A stretch of DNA of 64,000 bases from Agromyces subbeticus DSM 16689 (GCF_000421565.1 NZ_ATXG01000016.1:1-64000), one strand, 5' to 3'; shown: positions 26,556 through 34,887, counted from the stretch's first letter. The notes: generated by a model not told the origin, from the letters alone. Program-made: numbers and translations.

Positions 26556-29500
26556 CGACGTGCAGCCGCGGCGCCCGAGGGCCGTTCGGCCTCCGGCCGC
26601 CCGAGCAGTGACGCGACCCGCGAGGCGACCGCCTCGGGGTTGCCGAACAGCTCGAAGCTGTGCACCCGCAGGTAGTGCCAGCCCAGGCGGCGCAGCACGT
26701 CGGGCCGCAGGCGCAGCGACTCGCGCAGGCTGAGGCCGGCCAGTGCCTCGTCGGTCTCGACGACGACGGCCTTGCCCGCGTTCGCGGCGGCGAGCGCGAG
26801 ACGGTCGCGATGGCCGACGCTCACTCGGATGCCCCGGCGCTCGAGCCGTGCCGCGAGGTCGTGCAGCATCGACGGTGCGTCACCGACCTCGCCGGCAGCG
26901 GCAGCGGCAGCGCGGGCCTCGGTCTGCGTGAGCACGTTCGCGAGCGCGAGCACGCCGTGGCTCTGGCGGTCTTCGTCGATGTCGTCGGGGCGGAAGGCCG
27001 AGACGAGATCCATCGAACGCCTCGCCCGCGTCATGCCGACGGCGAGCAGGCGATCGCCGCCGGGCTCGCCGAGCGAGCCGAAGTTCGAGAGCAGGCGGCC
27101 GTGGGGGGTGCGGCCGTAGCCGACCGAGAAGATGACCCGGTCGCGGCTCTGGGCGACGGCCTGCTCGAGCGTGAGCACCGTGAACGGCTCGGCCCGGTCT
27201 TTCAGGATGAAGTCGGAGAGATCGGTGCGCTTGGCGAATGCGGCGAGCACCGCCTGGTGTACGCGAGCAGCGTGCCGGGTGCTCGCGGTGATGACCATGA
27301 GCGACTCCCGCGGGCGCTTCACCGCGTGATCCATGACGAGTTCGACGACCTTCGCGACCTCGGAGTCGATCGACTCCACCGTGCCGGTCACCGAGTCGGG
27401 CAGGCCGTTGCCCGAGACGTAGTGCAGGCCGAGGCTGCCATGGCCGAGGAAGCTGCCGGCCCACGGCATCGAGACGATGCGGCCGGCGTAGAAGCGGTTG
27501 TTCACGAGCTCGGCGAGATCTTCGCCGCCGGCTCGGTAGCTTCGGGTGAGGGTGAGCGTCGGCAGCAGTTCGCCGAGGCGGGCGAGGGCGGAGTCGGCGT
27601 GCAGCGCGTCGACGCCGTGCTCGGTCGACGGGCCGCCCGACTGTTCGACGTCGTCGATGCCGGTCTCGAACAGCGTTGGCGTCTGCGTGACGGGATCGCC
27701 GAAGGCGACCACTTGCTTCGCCCGGCGGATCGCCCCGAGGTTCTCGGCGATGCTGGTCGCCCCCGCGTCGACCAGGATCACGGTGTCGAACCCGATCGAG
27801 TCGTCGATCGCGGCGACGTCGTAGGGCGACGCGAGCCACACCGGAGCGAGCGCCCGGAAGAGATGCGGCGTCTCGGCCTGCAGCGTCTCGGGGCGCACCC
27901 GGTCGCCACGGAGCATCCGCTTCAGTCGACCGGCCTCGTCGGGATGGTCGACGAGCGCGACCTTCCAGTTCTCGGCGAGCCGCCACGCGAGTTGCGGGCC
28001 GGCCGCAGAGGCGTGCGCCTCGTCGACGAGCCGGAAGTCGCCTTCGAGCCGGTCGAGCACCGTCGTGTTCGCGCCGAGCAGCGCCTTCTCGTGCGCGAGC
28101 ACCGATTCGAGCACCGACTGCCACCAGGCGAGTTCGAGCTCGGCGGCGACCGCGCGCTCGGGCACGTGACGCTTGGAGAGATCGAGCAGCAGCGGGTCGA
28201 GACCGAGGTCGCGAAGGCGGCCGAGCACTGCTGTGCGCTCCTGCAGGTTGGTGAGCACCTCGGACTCCGCGGCGAGCCCGGTGAGCGTGGCGGTCAGCTC
28301 CCGCACGGGACGCGCCGCGAGCTGGCGAGGAGTGGCGACGATGCCGAGCGGTGCGTCGAGGGCCGCGAGATCGTTCGTGACGTGCTGGTACGCGACGTGC
28401 ACGTCGTCGATGCCGACGGGAACGCTCGGGATCGCCCCGGCGTCGGAGTAGCGCTGCCAGAGGGTTCGCTGCTGCTGGATGCCGCGGAGCGCCGCATTCA
28501 GGTCGGAGACATGCACGCCCGGGCGTACGAACTCGAGTGCGTGCCGGCGCAGCCTGCGACGGTTGGCGCTCGACATGCCGGGCGAGTCCCGTCGTGCGGA
28601 GGTCGCGGCGATGAGCTCGCCGAGCGGGCGATCGAAGACCGAGGGCTGGAACCGGTCGAGCGTCTCGCGCACATCGAGCAGGAGTCGGAGGAACACCCCG
28701 AGTTCGGCGACGGACTCGAACTCGCGCAAGCGGGTCTGGGCGATGAGAGCCCGCCCGCGATCGAGCAGTCTCGGCAGGTCGTTCGCCGAGAGGCGCTTCG
28801 CGAGGTCGTGCGCGGTGCTCGCCTCGACGGACGAGCTGAACGAGGCGCCGTACCAGGGAGAGTCGCCGGGGCCGTAGCGGAACTCGCCGAGCGCGGCGGC
28901 ACGGGCGAGCTCGCGCGCGACGTCATCACGGCCCTCGGCGAGCGCCACGAGCGCGCCGTGATCGAGTCGTGCGGTCGTCGACGGCGACTCGGGTGCGAGC
29001 GCGAGGCCCGCGAGCGCTCCGAGCGCGTCGAGTACCGAGACGTGCAGTTCGGGGTCGGTGCGAGTGAGTGCCGCGCGGTAGTCGAGCAACACCTTGCGCA
29101 GGCGCACGAGGGCGTCGTCGACGTCGGCGACTCGCGGACGCTCGGCCTTCTCGTTGCGGGAGATCGATTGGATCAGTTCACGACGGAGGCCGGCGGTCGT
29201 GACGGCCGCACCGCCGAGGCCGACCTGCCCGAGCCGGTGGGCGATGCCGTCGAGGCTCGCCCGACGTGCGCCCACGACGAGCACGCGCTTGTCTTTCGAC
29301 ACGAGGGCGCCGATGGCATTCACGATCGTCTGCGTGCCGCCGGTGCCGGGCAGCGTCTTCACGACCACCGAGGTGCCGGCCTCGATCTCGGCGACGGCCT
29401 GCTCCTGCTCGGGGTCGGCGTCGAGCAGCAGAGTGTCGGTCGACGGCGGACGCGCGTCTTGCGAGACCGCGCGCACGCGCTCGCCGGTCGCGGCGACGAC

Positions 29501-30331
29501 CGCCGCACGTGCCGCCCGGTTGCCCGCGATGGCGTCGATGGCGGGGTGCTCGAGCTTCGCGGCATCCGCTGCCATCGCCGGTCCGACCTCGGCGAACGAC
29601 GACACGACGAGTCGTGGCGCGACGTGGAACCAGGGCAGGTGACTCGTGAGCCCCCGGAGGCGGTCGATCACCGGTTGCGGCTTGAACACGCCGTTCGTGA
29701 TCGCGAGCGCGACGAAGGCCTCGGCATCGAGGGTGATCTGGAACTGCTCGCGGAGCTCGCGGGCGAGCGCGGGGTTCAGGAACGGCTGGCCCTTGAGCTT
29801 CAGTTCGAAGTCGCGCCCGTACCGGCGGATGGCGAGCGGGCGCAGCAGCACCGGCGCGAGGAACTCCTCGCCTGCATTGCGCCACGAGGCGAGGCCGATG
29901 GCGAGGTGCACCGACTCGATGCCGCGCACCGAGCGCAGCTCGATGCCCTTCTGCGTGATCTCGGCGGCCGCGAGACGCGCATTGCGCAGTGCGAGCTCAT
30001 CGCGGATCAGGCTCGAGAGCAGGGTGGACTTGCCGGTGATGAACTGCGGCAGGCCGCCGGGATGCGTCGTCGACAGCTCGATGCGGGTTCGCGGCGTGTC
30101 GACGAATCGCGCCAACGGCGATCTTCCGCCGACGGCGGCGAGTTCGGTGTGCCAGCGTCGCCAGGCGGGTTCGGCGACGTTACCGGCGACCAGCTCGGGG
30201 TCGCCGAGGCTGAGGCCTTCGGGGCTCGTGATGTCGTGTCGCATGTGTTCCGGTGTGAGGAGTTCCGCGGCAGCGTCGATCTCGGGGTCGAGGATCTCGT
30301 CCTCGTCGTGATTTCGATCGAGCCGCCGCAC
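26552..30331 (-). CDS. Superfamily I helicase-like protein with degenerate ATPase motifs and REase-like C-terminus
   Basis: Protein of 1259 residues with the overall order of an SF1 (UPF1/DNA2-like) helicase. The Walker A region is PGTGGTQT (Gly329-Thr335), where the expected GKT lysine is Gly332. The Walker B region is LVDAGA (Asp855-Ala856), where DE is expected. The GDPVTQTP (motif III), LTRSYRAGGEDLAELVN (motif IV), VLTLEQAVAQSRDRVIFS (motif V) and VGMTRARRSMDLV (motif VI) elements are kept. The last 90 residues resemble the MTES_1575/DUF559 endonuclease-like domain (RRLGWHYLRVHSFELF). The GTG at 30331 is favoured because TATGGT (complement of 30338-30343) is 6 nt upstream; the alternative is the ATG at 30244. 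It is divergent from the persulfide operon and coupled to a 67-residue gene. Confidence 0.85.
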   Translation of the reverse strand: MRRLDRNHDEDEILDPEIDAAAELLTPEHMRHDITSPEGLSLGDPELVAGNVAEPAWRRWHTELAAVGGRSPLARFVDTPRTRIELSTTHPGGLPQFITGKSTLLSSLIRDELALRNARLAAAEITQKGIELRSVRGIESVHLAIGLASWRNAGEEFLAPVLLRPLAIRRYGRDFELKLKGQPFLNPALARELREQFQITLDAEAFVALAITNGVFKPQPVIDRLRGLTSHLPWFHVAPRLVVSSFAEVGPAMAADAAKLEHPAIDAIAGNRAARAAVVAATGERVRAVSQDARPPSTDTLLLDADPEQEQAVAEIEAGTSVVVKTLPGTGGTQTIVNAIGALVSKDKRVLVVGARRASLDGIAHRLGQVGLGGAAVTTAGLRRELIQSISRNEKAERPRVADVDDALVRLRKVLLDYRAALTRTDPELHVSVLDALGALAGLALAPESPSTTARLDHGALVALAEGRDDVARELARAAALGEFRYGPGDSPWYGASFSSSVEASTAHDLAKRLSANDLPRLLDRGRALIAQTRLREFESVAELGVFLRLLLDVRETLDRFQPSVFDRPLGELIAATSARRDSPGMSSANRRRLRRHALEFVRPGVHVSDLNAALRGIQQQRTLWQRYSDAGAIPSVPVGIDDVHVAYQHVTNDLAALDAPLGIVATPRQLAARPVRELTATLTGLAAESEVLTNLQERTAVLGRLRDLGLDPLLLDLSKRHVPERAVAAELELAWWQSVLESVLAHEKALLGANTTVLDRLEGDFRLVDEAHASAAGPQLAWRLAENWKVALVDHPDEAGRLKRMLRGDRVRPETLQAETPHLFRALAPVWLASPYDVAAIDDSIGFDTVILVDAGATSIAENLGAIRRAKQVVAFGDPVTQTPTLFETGIDDVEQSGGPSTEHGVDALHADSALARLGELLPTLTLTRSYRAGGEDLAELVNNRFYAGRIVSMPWAGSFLGHGSLGLHYVSGNGLPDSVTGTVESIDSEVAKVVELVMDHAVKRPRESLMVITASTRHAARVHQAVLAAFAKRTDLSDFILKDRAEPFTVLTLEQAVAQSRDRVIFSVGYGRTPHGRLLSNFGSLGEPGGDRLLAVGMTRARRSMDLVSAFRPDDIDEDRQSHGVLALANVLTQTEARAAAAAAGEVGDAPSMLHDLAARLERRGIRVSVGHRDRLALAAANAGKAVVVETDEALAGLSLRESLRLRPDVLRRLGWHYLRVHSFELFGNPEAVASRVASLLGRPEAERPSGAAAARR

Positions 30332-30393
30332 ACCGACACCATACGTGGTATCGCGCGGAATCCACGGAGCATCGCCGCGCAGTGGCGTCTTCC

Positions 30394-30410
30394 GATACCC
30401 CCCGGGTATC
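30394..30410. promoter_or_regulatory. CsoR/CstR-type operator and promoter of the sulfur operon
   Basis: Inverted repeat GATACCCCCCGGGTATC (7-bp arms, 3-nt centre). It matches the general form of CsoR/CstR-family operators (ATACCC facing GGGTAT). It lies just before an extended -10 element (TG-n-TAGCCT, 30412-30420) that is 7 nt from the GTG of the CoA-disulfide reductase gene, so bound repressor would block RNA polymerase. A cognate CsoR-family gene is third in this operon. Confidence 0.8.
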
Positions 30411-30427
30411 GTGCTAGCCTCGCTCGG

Positions 30428-32161
30428 GTGACTCCTGCTCCCGCTGCATCCGTCTCTTCGGCCCCCCACCGGGCCCACGACTCTGCCGCCGACCGCGTGC
30501 GAACGACCGTCATCGTCGGCGGCGTCGCGGGCGGCATGTCGGCGGCGACCCGGCTGCGACGGCTCGACGAGCGCCGCGAGATCATCGTGCTCGAACGCAG
30601 CGGCGCCGTGTCGTTCGCCAATTGCGGGCTGCCCTACCACGTGTCGGGCGTGATCGCCGAGCGCGGCGAGCTCGCCCTGCAGACGCCCGAGCGGCTCGCG
30701 GCGCGGTTCCGCATCGATGCACGGGTGCGGCACGAGGTGCTCTCGATCGATCGCGGCGCGAAGACCGTCGTGGTGCGGGACCTCGACCGCGATCGCCTCC
30801 ACGAGATCGGGTACGACGAGCTCGTGCTGTCGCCCGGCGCCGCGCCGCGCCGACCCGCGCACATCGCCGCCGGGGCGGCCGTGCACGCCCTGCGCACGCT
30901 CGACGACCTCGATGGCATCATGACCGGCCTCGGCGGCGTTCCCGCCGGCGACCCGGCGGTCGTCATCGGTGGCGGCTACATCGGCATCGAGATCGCCGAC
31001 AACCTGCACCGGCGCGGCCTCTCGGTCACGATCGTGCAGCGCGGCGATCAGTTGCTCGCGCCACTCGACGAGGAGATGGCCGCTCCCGTCGCCGATCACC
31101 TCGCGAGCCTCGGCATCGGCGTGCTCCTCGGCCGCAGCGCCGTCGAGGTCGCAACCGATCACGTGACGCTCGACGACGGCGCCCGGCTGCCGGCCGCGCT
31201 CGTGATCGCCGCGATGGGCGTGACTCCCGAGGCGTCCCTCGCCGCTGACGCCGGCCTCGCCATCGGCGACGAGGGCGGCATCGCGGTCGATGCCTTCCAC
31301 CGAACGCGCGACCCGGCGATCTTCGCGATCGGCGACGCGGTCGAGAAGGCCGACGCGATCGACGGAGCCGGGCGCCTCGTGACGCTCGCCGGGCTGGCGA
31401 ATCGGCACGGCCGGGCCGTGGCCGACGTCATCGCCGGCGACGCGGTGCCGGCGCGGCCCTCCCTCGGCACCGCGATCGTCGATGCCGCGGGGCTCACCGT
31501 CGCGAACGTCGGCTGGTCGGAGCGCGCCGCGGTCGAACGCGGCCGCGACGTGCGAGTGATCCACACGCACCCCTTCTCGCACGCCACGTACTTCCCGGGT
31601 GCCACACCCCTGTCGCTGAAGCTCGTCGTCGATCGGGCGGACGACCGCATCCTCGGCGCCCAAGCCGTCGGCACCGACGGGGTCGACAAGCGCATCGACG
31701 TCATCGCGACCGCGATGAGCGCCGGGCTCGCGGCATCCGCCCTCGCCGATCTCGAACTCGCCTACGCACCGCAGTACGGCTCGGCGAAGGACCCCGTCAA
31801 CATGCTCGGCTACGTCGACCGCAACCTCGCGAACGGCGACGACCGCGTGATCCAGTGGCACGAACTCGAGCACGAGCTCGCCGCGGGCGCCGCGCTCGTC
31901 GATGTGCGCGCCGAGGGGCAGCTCGCCGAGGGGCTGATCCCCGGCGCACGCTGGATCCCCGTCGAAGCGCTGCGCGAACGGCACGCCGAGTTCGGCGGCC
32001 GCCGCATCGTCGTGCACTGCCGAGTGGGCCAGGGGGCACACACCGCCGCGCGCCTGCTCGCCGCCCTCGGCCACGACGTCGTGAACCTCGACGGCGGCTA
32101 CCTCACCTGGCGAGACGGCCAGCGGGCGAGGGCGCTCGTCGGGATTCGGCTCGCCGCCTGA
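30428..32161 (+). CDS. CoA-disulfide reductase/rhodanese fusion (CoADR-Rhd)
   Basis: Flavoprotein of 577 residues combining an FAD/NAD(P)-dependent CoA-disulfide (or CoA-persulfide) reductase with a C-terminal rhodanese domain. The N-terminal FAD motif VIVGGVAGGMSAA begins near residue 28. The single redox-active cysteine is Cys66 in SFANCGLPYH, followed by the NAD motif VIGGGYIGIE and the FAD site IFAIGDAVE. The rhodanese domain (about 485-570) has its active cysteine at Cys531 in HCRVGQGAH. Such fusions reduce CoA or protein persulfides and polysulfides. The GTG at 30428 lies 7 nt after TAGCCT, with no Shine-Dalgarno. It heads a three-gene operon with a rhodanese and a CstR-like repressor. 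Confidence 0.93.
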   Translation: MTPAPAASVSSAPHRAHDSAADRVRTTVIVGGVAGGMSAATRLRRLDERREIIVLERSGAVSFANCGLPYHVSGVIAERGELALQTPERLAARFRIDARVRHEVLSIDRGAKTVVVRDLDRDRLHEIGYDELVLSPGAAPRRPAHIAAGAAVHALRTLDDLDGIMTGLGGVPAGDPAVVIGGGYIGIEIADNLHRRGLSVTIVQRGDQLLAPLDEEMAAPVADHLASLGIGVLLGRSAVEVATDHVTLDDGARLPAALVIAAMGVTPEASLAADAGLAIGDEGGIAVDAFHRTRDPAIFAIGDAVEKADAIDGAGRLVTLAGLANRHGRAVADVIAGDAVPARPSLGTAIVDAAGLTVANVGWSERAAVERGRDVRVIHTHPFSHATYFPGATPLSLKLVVDRADDRILGAQAVGTDGVDKRIDVIATAMSAGLAASALADLELAYAPQYGSAKDPVNMLGYVDRNLANGDDRVIQWHELEHELAAGAALVDVRAEGQLAEGLIPGARWIPVEALRERHAEFGGRRIVVHCRVGQGAHTAARLLAALGHDVVNLDGGYLTWRDGQRARALVGIRLAA

Positions 32162-32237
32162 CGACGCCGACCGCACCGCGCCGCGCCACCCCCGATCACG
32201 ACCACCACTCCCACACCCGACCATTCCAGGAGCCCAG

Positions 32238-32546
32238 ATGCGAACCACCACCCCGAACGACGCGCACGAGAACGGCGACGCGGTCATCCTCGACGTGCGC
32301 GAGCCGCACGAGCTCACCCAGGCGCGCATCGAGGGCACGATCGACATCCCGCTCGGCGAACTCGTCGAGCGCGTGGCCGAGGTGCCGACCGACACGACCG
32401 TCTACGTGCTGTGCCACGTCGGCGGCCGCAGCGCGCAGGCCACGCAGTACCTCGAATCGATCGGCGTCGATGCTGTGAACATCGACGGCGGCATCATGGC
32501 CTGGTATCAGGCCGGACTGCCGGTCACCCTCGGCGGCACCTCGTGA
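32238..32546 (+). CDS. Single-domain rhodanese sulfurtransferase
   Basis: Rhodanese-like protein of 102 residues with the active-site cysteine Cys59 in the loop LCHVGGRSAQAT and the conserved VILDVREPHEL strand at the start. Single-domain rhodaneses carry or transfer sulfane sulfur, consistent with the CoA-disulfide reductase fusion upstream and the persulfide-sensor-like regulator downstream. It starts at ATG 32238 after a CAGGAG ribosome site. Its stop overlaps the regulator start as GTGA, so the last two genes are translationally coupled. Confidence 0.94.
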   Translation: MRTTTPNDAHENGDAVILDVREPHELTQARIEGTIDIPLGELVERVAEVPTDTTVYVLCHVGGRSAQATQYLESIGVDAVNIDGGIMAWYQAGLPVTLGGTS

Positions 32547-32845
32547 GCATCGAAACGGCCGTCGGCGAGCCGGCCGCCGACGCCCAGCGCCGCATCGCGA
32601 ACCGACTGAAGCGCGCCCGCGGCCAGTTGAACGCCGTGATCGAGGCCGTCGAGTCGGGCGCCGACTGCCGCACCGTCGTGACCCAGCTCTCCGCCGTCTC
32701 GAGCGCGCTCGACAAGGCCGGCTTCACGATCATCTCCACCGCGATGCGGGACTGCGTCGCCGACACCGACGCCGATGGCGGGGCGGATGCCTCGGGGCGG
32801 CTGACCGTCGATGAGCTCGAGAAGCTCTTCCTCACCCTCTCCTGA
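32543..32845 (+). CDS. CsoR-family regulator, CstR-like (persulfide sensor)
   Basis: DUF156/CsoR-family repressor of 100 residues (RLKRARGQLNAVIEAVE is the DNA-binding helix region). It has cysteines at 42 and 71, the same 29-residue spacing as Cys31/Cys60 of Staphylococcus CstR. At the position where copper-sensing CsoR has a histidine ligand (four residues before the second Cys) this protein has Ala67. That pattern fits a thiol-based persulfide sensor, not a copper sensor. The genes upstream (persulfide reductase, rhodaneses) and the ATACCC/GGGTAT operator at 30394-30410 fit autoregulation of a reactive-sulfur response. Confidence 0.9.
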   Translation: MSIETAVGEPAADAQRRIANRLKRARGQLNAVIEAVESGADCRTVVTQLSAVSSALDKAGFTIISTAMRDCVADTDADGGADASGRLTVDELEKLFLTLS

Positions 32846-32871
32846 ATTGCCCGCTGCGTTTCAGCTCGAGG

Positions 32872-33969
32872 TCAGCGCAGGGCGAGCTCGAGGTTGTGGG
32901 CGGCGGCGACGCCCTCGTTGGTGAGGCGACCGGCGGTCGCGTTGAGGCCCTTCGCGAGTGCGGGATCCGCGGCGAGCGCGGCCTCCCAGCCGAGGTCGGC
33001 GATCTTCAGGGTGTACGGCAGCGTGGCGTTGGTGAGCGCCGGGGTCGAGGTCGCCGGCACCGCGCCCGGCATGTTGGCCACGCAGTAGTAGATCGCGTCG
33101 TGCACGCGGAACGTCGGGTCGGCGTGCGTCGTCGGGTGCGAACCCTCGAAGCATCCGCCCTGGTCGATCGCGATGTCCACGAGCACCGAGCCCGGCTTCA
33201 TGGCGGCGACCATCTCGTCGCTGACGACCTTGGGCGCTGCTGCGCCCGGCACGAGCACGGCGCCGACGACGAGGTCGGCGTCTTTCAGCTGACGGGCGAT
33301 CTCGTACGGCGACGAGGCGAGCGTGTGGATGCGGTGGTCGTAGCGGGCGTCGATCTCGCGCAGCTTCGGCAGCGAGATGTCGAACACCGTGACGTCGGCG
33401 CCGAGTCCGAGCGCGGTCGCGGCGGCCTGCTCGCCGGCGACGCCGCCGCCGATCACGACGACCTTCGCAGGCGAGGTGCCCGGCACGCCGGCCATGAGCA
33501 CGCCGCGCCCGCCGCGCGAGGCGAGCAGCTCGGCCGCGCCGACCTGGGGTGCCAGGCGCCCGGCGACCTCGCTCATCGGGGTGAGCAGCGGCAGCGAGCG
33601 ATCGGCGAGCTGCACGGTCTCGTAGGCGATCGCCGTGACGCCCGAGTCGAGGATCGCCCGGGTCAGCGGCAGGTCGGCTGCGAGATGCAGGTAGGTGAAG
33701 AGCGTGAGGTCGGCGCGCAGGTGGCCGTACTCGGCGGCGATCGGCTCCTTGACCTTCAGCACGAGCTCGGCCGACCACGCTTCATCGGCGGTCGCGACGA
33801 TCGTCGCACCGGCCTCGGCGTATTCGGCATCGAGGTACCCGGCCCCCACGCCGGCGCCGGCCTGAATCGCGACCGAGTGACCTCGGCCGGCGAGCGCGTG
33901 CACCCCTGCGGGCGTCATCGCGACGCGGAATTCGTTGTTCTTGATCTCTGCGGGCACGCCGATGCGCAT
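32872..33969 (-). CDS. ald: Alanine dehydrogenase
   Basis: NAD-dependent L-alanine dehydrogenase (365 residues), interconverting alanine with pyruvate and ammonium. The N-terminal signature [17 protein letters not shown] contains Arg15. Lys74 (KVKEP) and His95 (TYLHLA) match the substrate-binding Lys and catalytic His of the mycobacterial enzyme, and the NAD-binding motif [13 protein letters not shown] lies near 170. The start ATG at 33969 has GGAG 7 nt upstream. It is divergent from an Lrp/AsnC gene, the usual partner regulator of ald (AldR) in actinobacteria. Confidence 0.96.
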   Translation of the reverse strand: MRIGVPAEIKNNEFRVAMTPAGVHALAGRGHSVAIQAGAGVGAGYLDAEYAEAGATIVATADEAWSAELVLKVKEPIAAEYGHLRADLTLFTYLHLAADLPLTRAILDSGVTAIAYETVQLADRSLPLLTPMSEVAGRLAPQVGAAELLASRGGRGVLMAGVPGTSPAKVVVIGGGVAGEQAAATALGLGADVTVFDISLPKLREIDARYDHRIHTLASSPYEIARQLKDADLVVGAVLVPGAAAPKVVSDEMVAAMKPGSVLVDIAIDQGGCFEGSHPTTHADPTFRVHDAIYYCVANMPGAVPATSTPALTNATLPYTLKIADLGWEAALAADPALAKGLNATAGRLTNEGVAAAHNLELALR

Positions 33970-33996
33970 GGGTTGCTCCGATAGCTGTGGGCCGAA

Positions 33997-34012
33997 TGTC
34001 GTAGTGACGACA
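33997..34012. promoter_or_regulatory. Palindrome in ald-Lrp intergenic region (putative Lrp/AldR site)
   Basis: Inverted repeat TGTCGT-AGTG-ACGACA (perfect 6-bp arms) in the 145-bp region between the divergent ald and Lrp-type genes. Its position about 30 bp before the ald start fits control by the neighbouring Lrp/AsnC protein. A TAGAAT hexamer at 34069-34074 may be the -10 of the regulator gene. Confidence 0.5.
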
Positions 34013-34114
34013 GCCCTCATTTTCGCCGCTTGTTCGTCATGCCGAAAGATCAACCGCACAGAATTCGGTAGAATCGCGACATCCGCAGCACTCATTCGAA
34101 TCAAGGATGCCTGG

Positions 34115-34630
34115 ATGGCCGACGCACCGCAGATCACCGCACCCGGAGTCGAACCGACGCCCGTCGTACTCGATGCGATCGATCGCCAGATCATCGCCCG
34201 CTTGCACGAGAACGCGCGCATTCCGAACGTCGATCTCGCGCGAGCGGTGGGCGTCTCACCGTCGACCTGCCTCGCCCGTGTGCGGTCGCTGCGCGAGCGC
34301 GGGGTCATCGTGCGCTACACCGCCGAGATCGACCCGGCGGCGCTCGGCTATCACCTGCAGGCGCTCGTGAGCGTGCGCATCCGCCCTGGGGCGCGGCACC
34401 TCATGGAGCAGATCTCCGACGAACTGCGCATGCAGCCCGAGGTCGCGCAGCTCTTCTTCCTCGGCGGCTCAGAAGACTTCCTCATCCACGTGCGCGTGCG
34501 CGACAGCGATCACGTGCGTCAGTTCGTGCTGAAGAACCTCTCGGCGAATCCGGCCGTCGCCCTCACCGAGACGAACCTCGTCTTCGAACACCACACGGCG
34601 CTCTCGGCGGGCCTTCGCGCCGTGATCTGA
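34115..34630 (+). CDS. Lrp/AsnC family regulator (AldR-like)
   Basis: Transcription factor of 171 residues. The N-terminal AsnC-type helix-turn-helix (VLDAIDRQIIARLHENARIPNVDLARAVGVSPST, in pieces over residues 14-47) precedes the RAM ligand-binding domain (about 75-165, including GYHLQALVSVRIRPG). Divergence from alanine dehydrogenase makes it a likely alanine-responsive regulator of that gene, as for mycobacterial AldR; this is inferred from context. The start ATG at 34115 is preceded by AAGGA, and an upstream in-frame extension would run into the ald promoter. Confidence 0.92.
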   Translation: MADAPQITAPGVEPTPVVLDAIDRQIIARLHENARIPNVDLARAVGVSPSTCLARVRSLRERGVIVRYTAEIDPAALGYHLQALVSVRIRPGARHLMEQISDELRMQPEVAQLFFLGGSEDFLIHVRVRDSDHVRQFVLKNLSANPAVALTETNLVFEHHTALSAGLRAVI

Positions 34631-34662
34631 GCGACGGAGCACCACTCGTCGAATCGACGACG

Positions 34663-34885
34663 GCTGCCGCGGGCCCTCGCCAGCGGCGGCATCCGGACAT
34701 ATCGTTGTGGGGATCACGATGTGGATGCCGCGGGCCCTCGCCAGCGGCGGCATCCGGACATATCGTTGTGGGGATCACGATGTGGCTGCCGCCCTCGCCA
34801 GCTGCGCCCTCCGGACATATCGTTGTGGGGATCACGATGTGGCTGCCGCCCTCGCCAGCTGCGCCCTCCGGCAATATCGTTGTGG
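34663..34885. repeat. Tandem promoter-like repeats upstream of ligC-like gene
   Basis: Four imperfect tandem copies with period 61, 57 and 57 bp. Each contains the invariant 12-mer ATATCGTTGTGG at 34699-34710, 34760-34771, 34817-34828 and 34874-34885. The first three copies continue with GGATCACGATG. Within each, CATATCGT and ACGATGTG can form an 8-bp imperfect inverted repeat. The last copy places TATCGT (34875-34880) 7 nt before the ligase ATG, so the repeated element looks like a duplicated leaderless promoter. The repeats are directly adjacent, without the unique spacers a CRISPR array would have. Confidence 0.88.
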
Positions 34886-34887
34886 AC

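Noticed and set aside
26660-30427. Very long plus-strand open frame antisense to the helicase-like gene.
   Set aside because: A mirror-frame artefact of high-GC coding DNA; only the portion from GTG 30428 onward encodes recognisable domains.
30332-32395. Upstream open extension of the helicase-like frame, giving a 1947-codon frame.
   Set aside because: It lies antisense to the well-supported CoADR-rhodanese and rhodanese genes, its translation is Arg/Gly/Glu-rich with no family match, and a promoter-like TATGGT just before GTG 30331 marks the real start.
34663-34885. CRISPR array.
   Set aside because: The units are directly tandem with period 57-61 bp and no unique spacers, there are no cas genes, and each unit carries a promoter-like hexamer.
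34705-34887. In-frame N-terminal extension of the ligase through the repeats.
   Set aside because: It would encode repeated CGDHDVAAALASCAL-like peptides absent from ligases; the ATG at 34888 aligns with the LigC family start.
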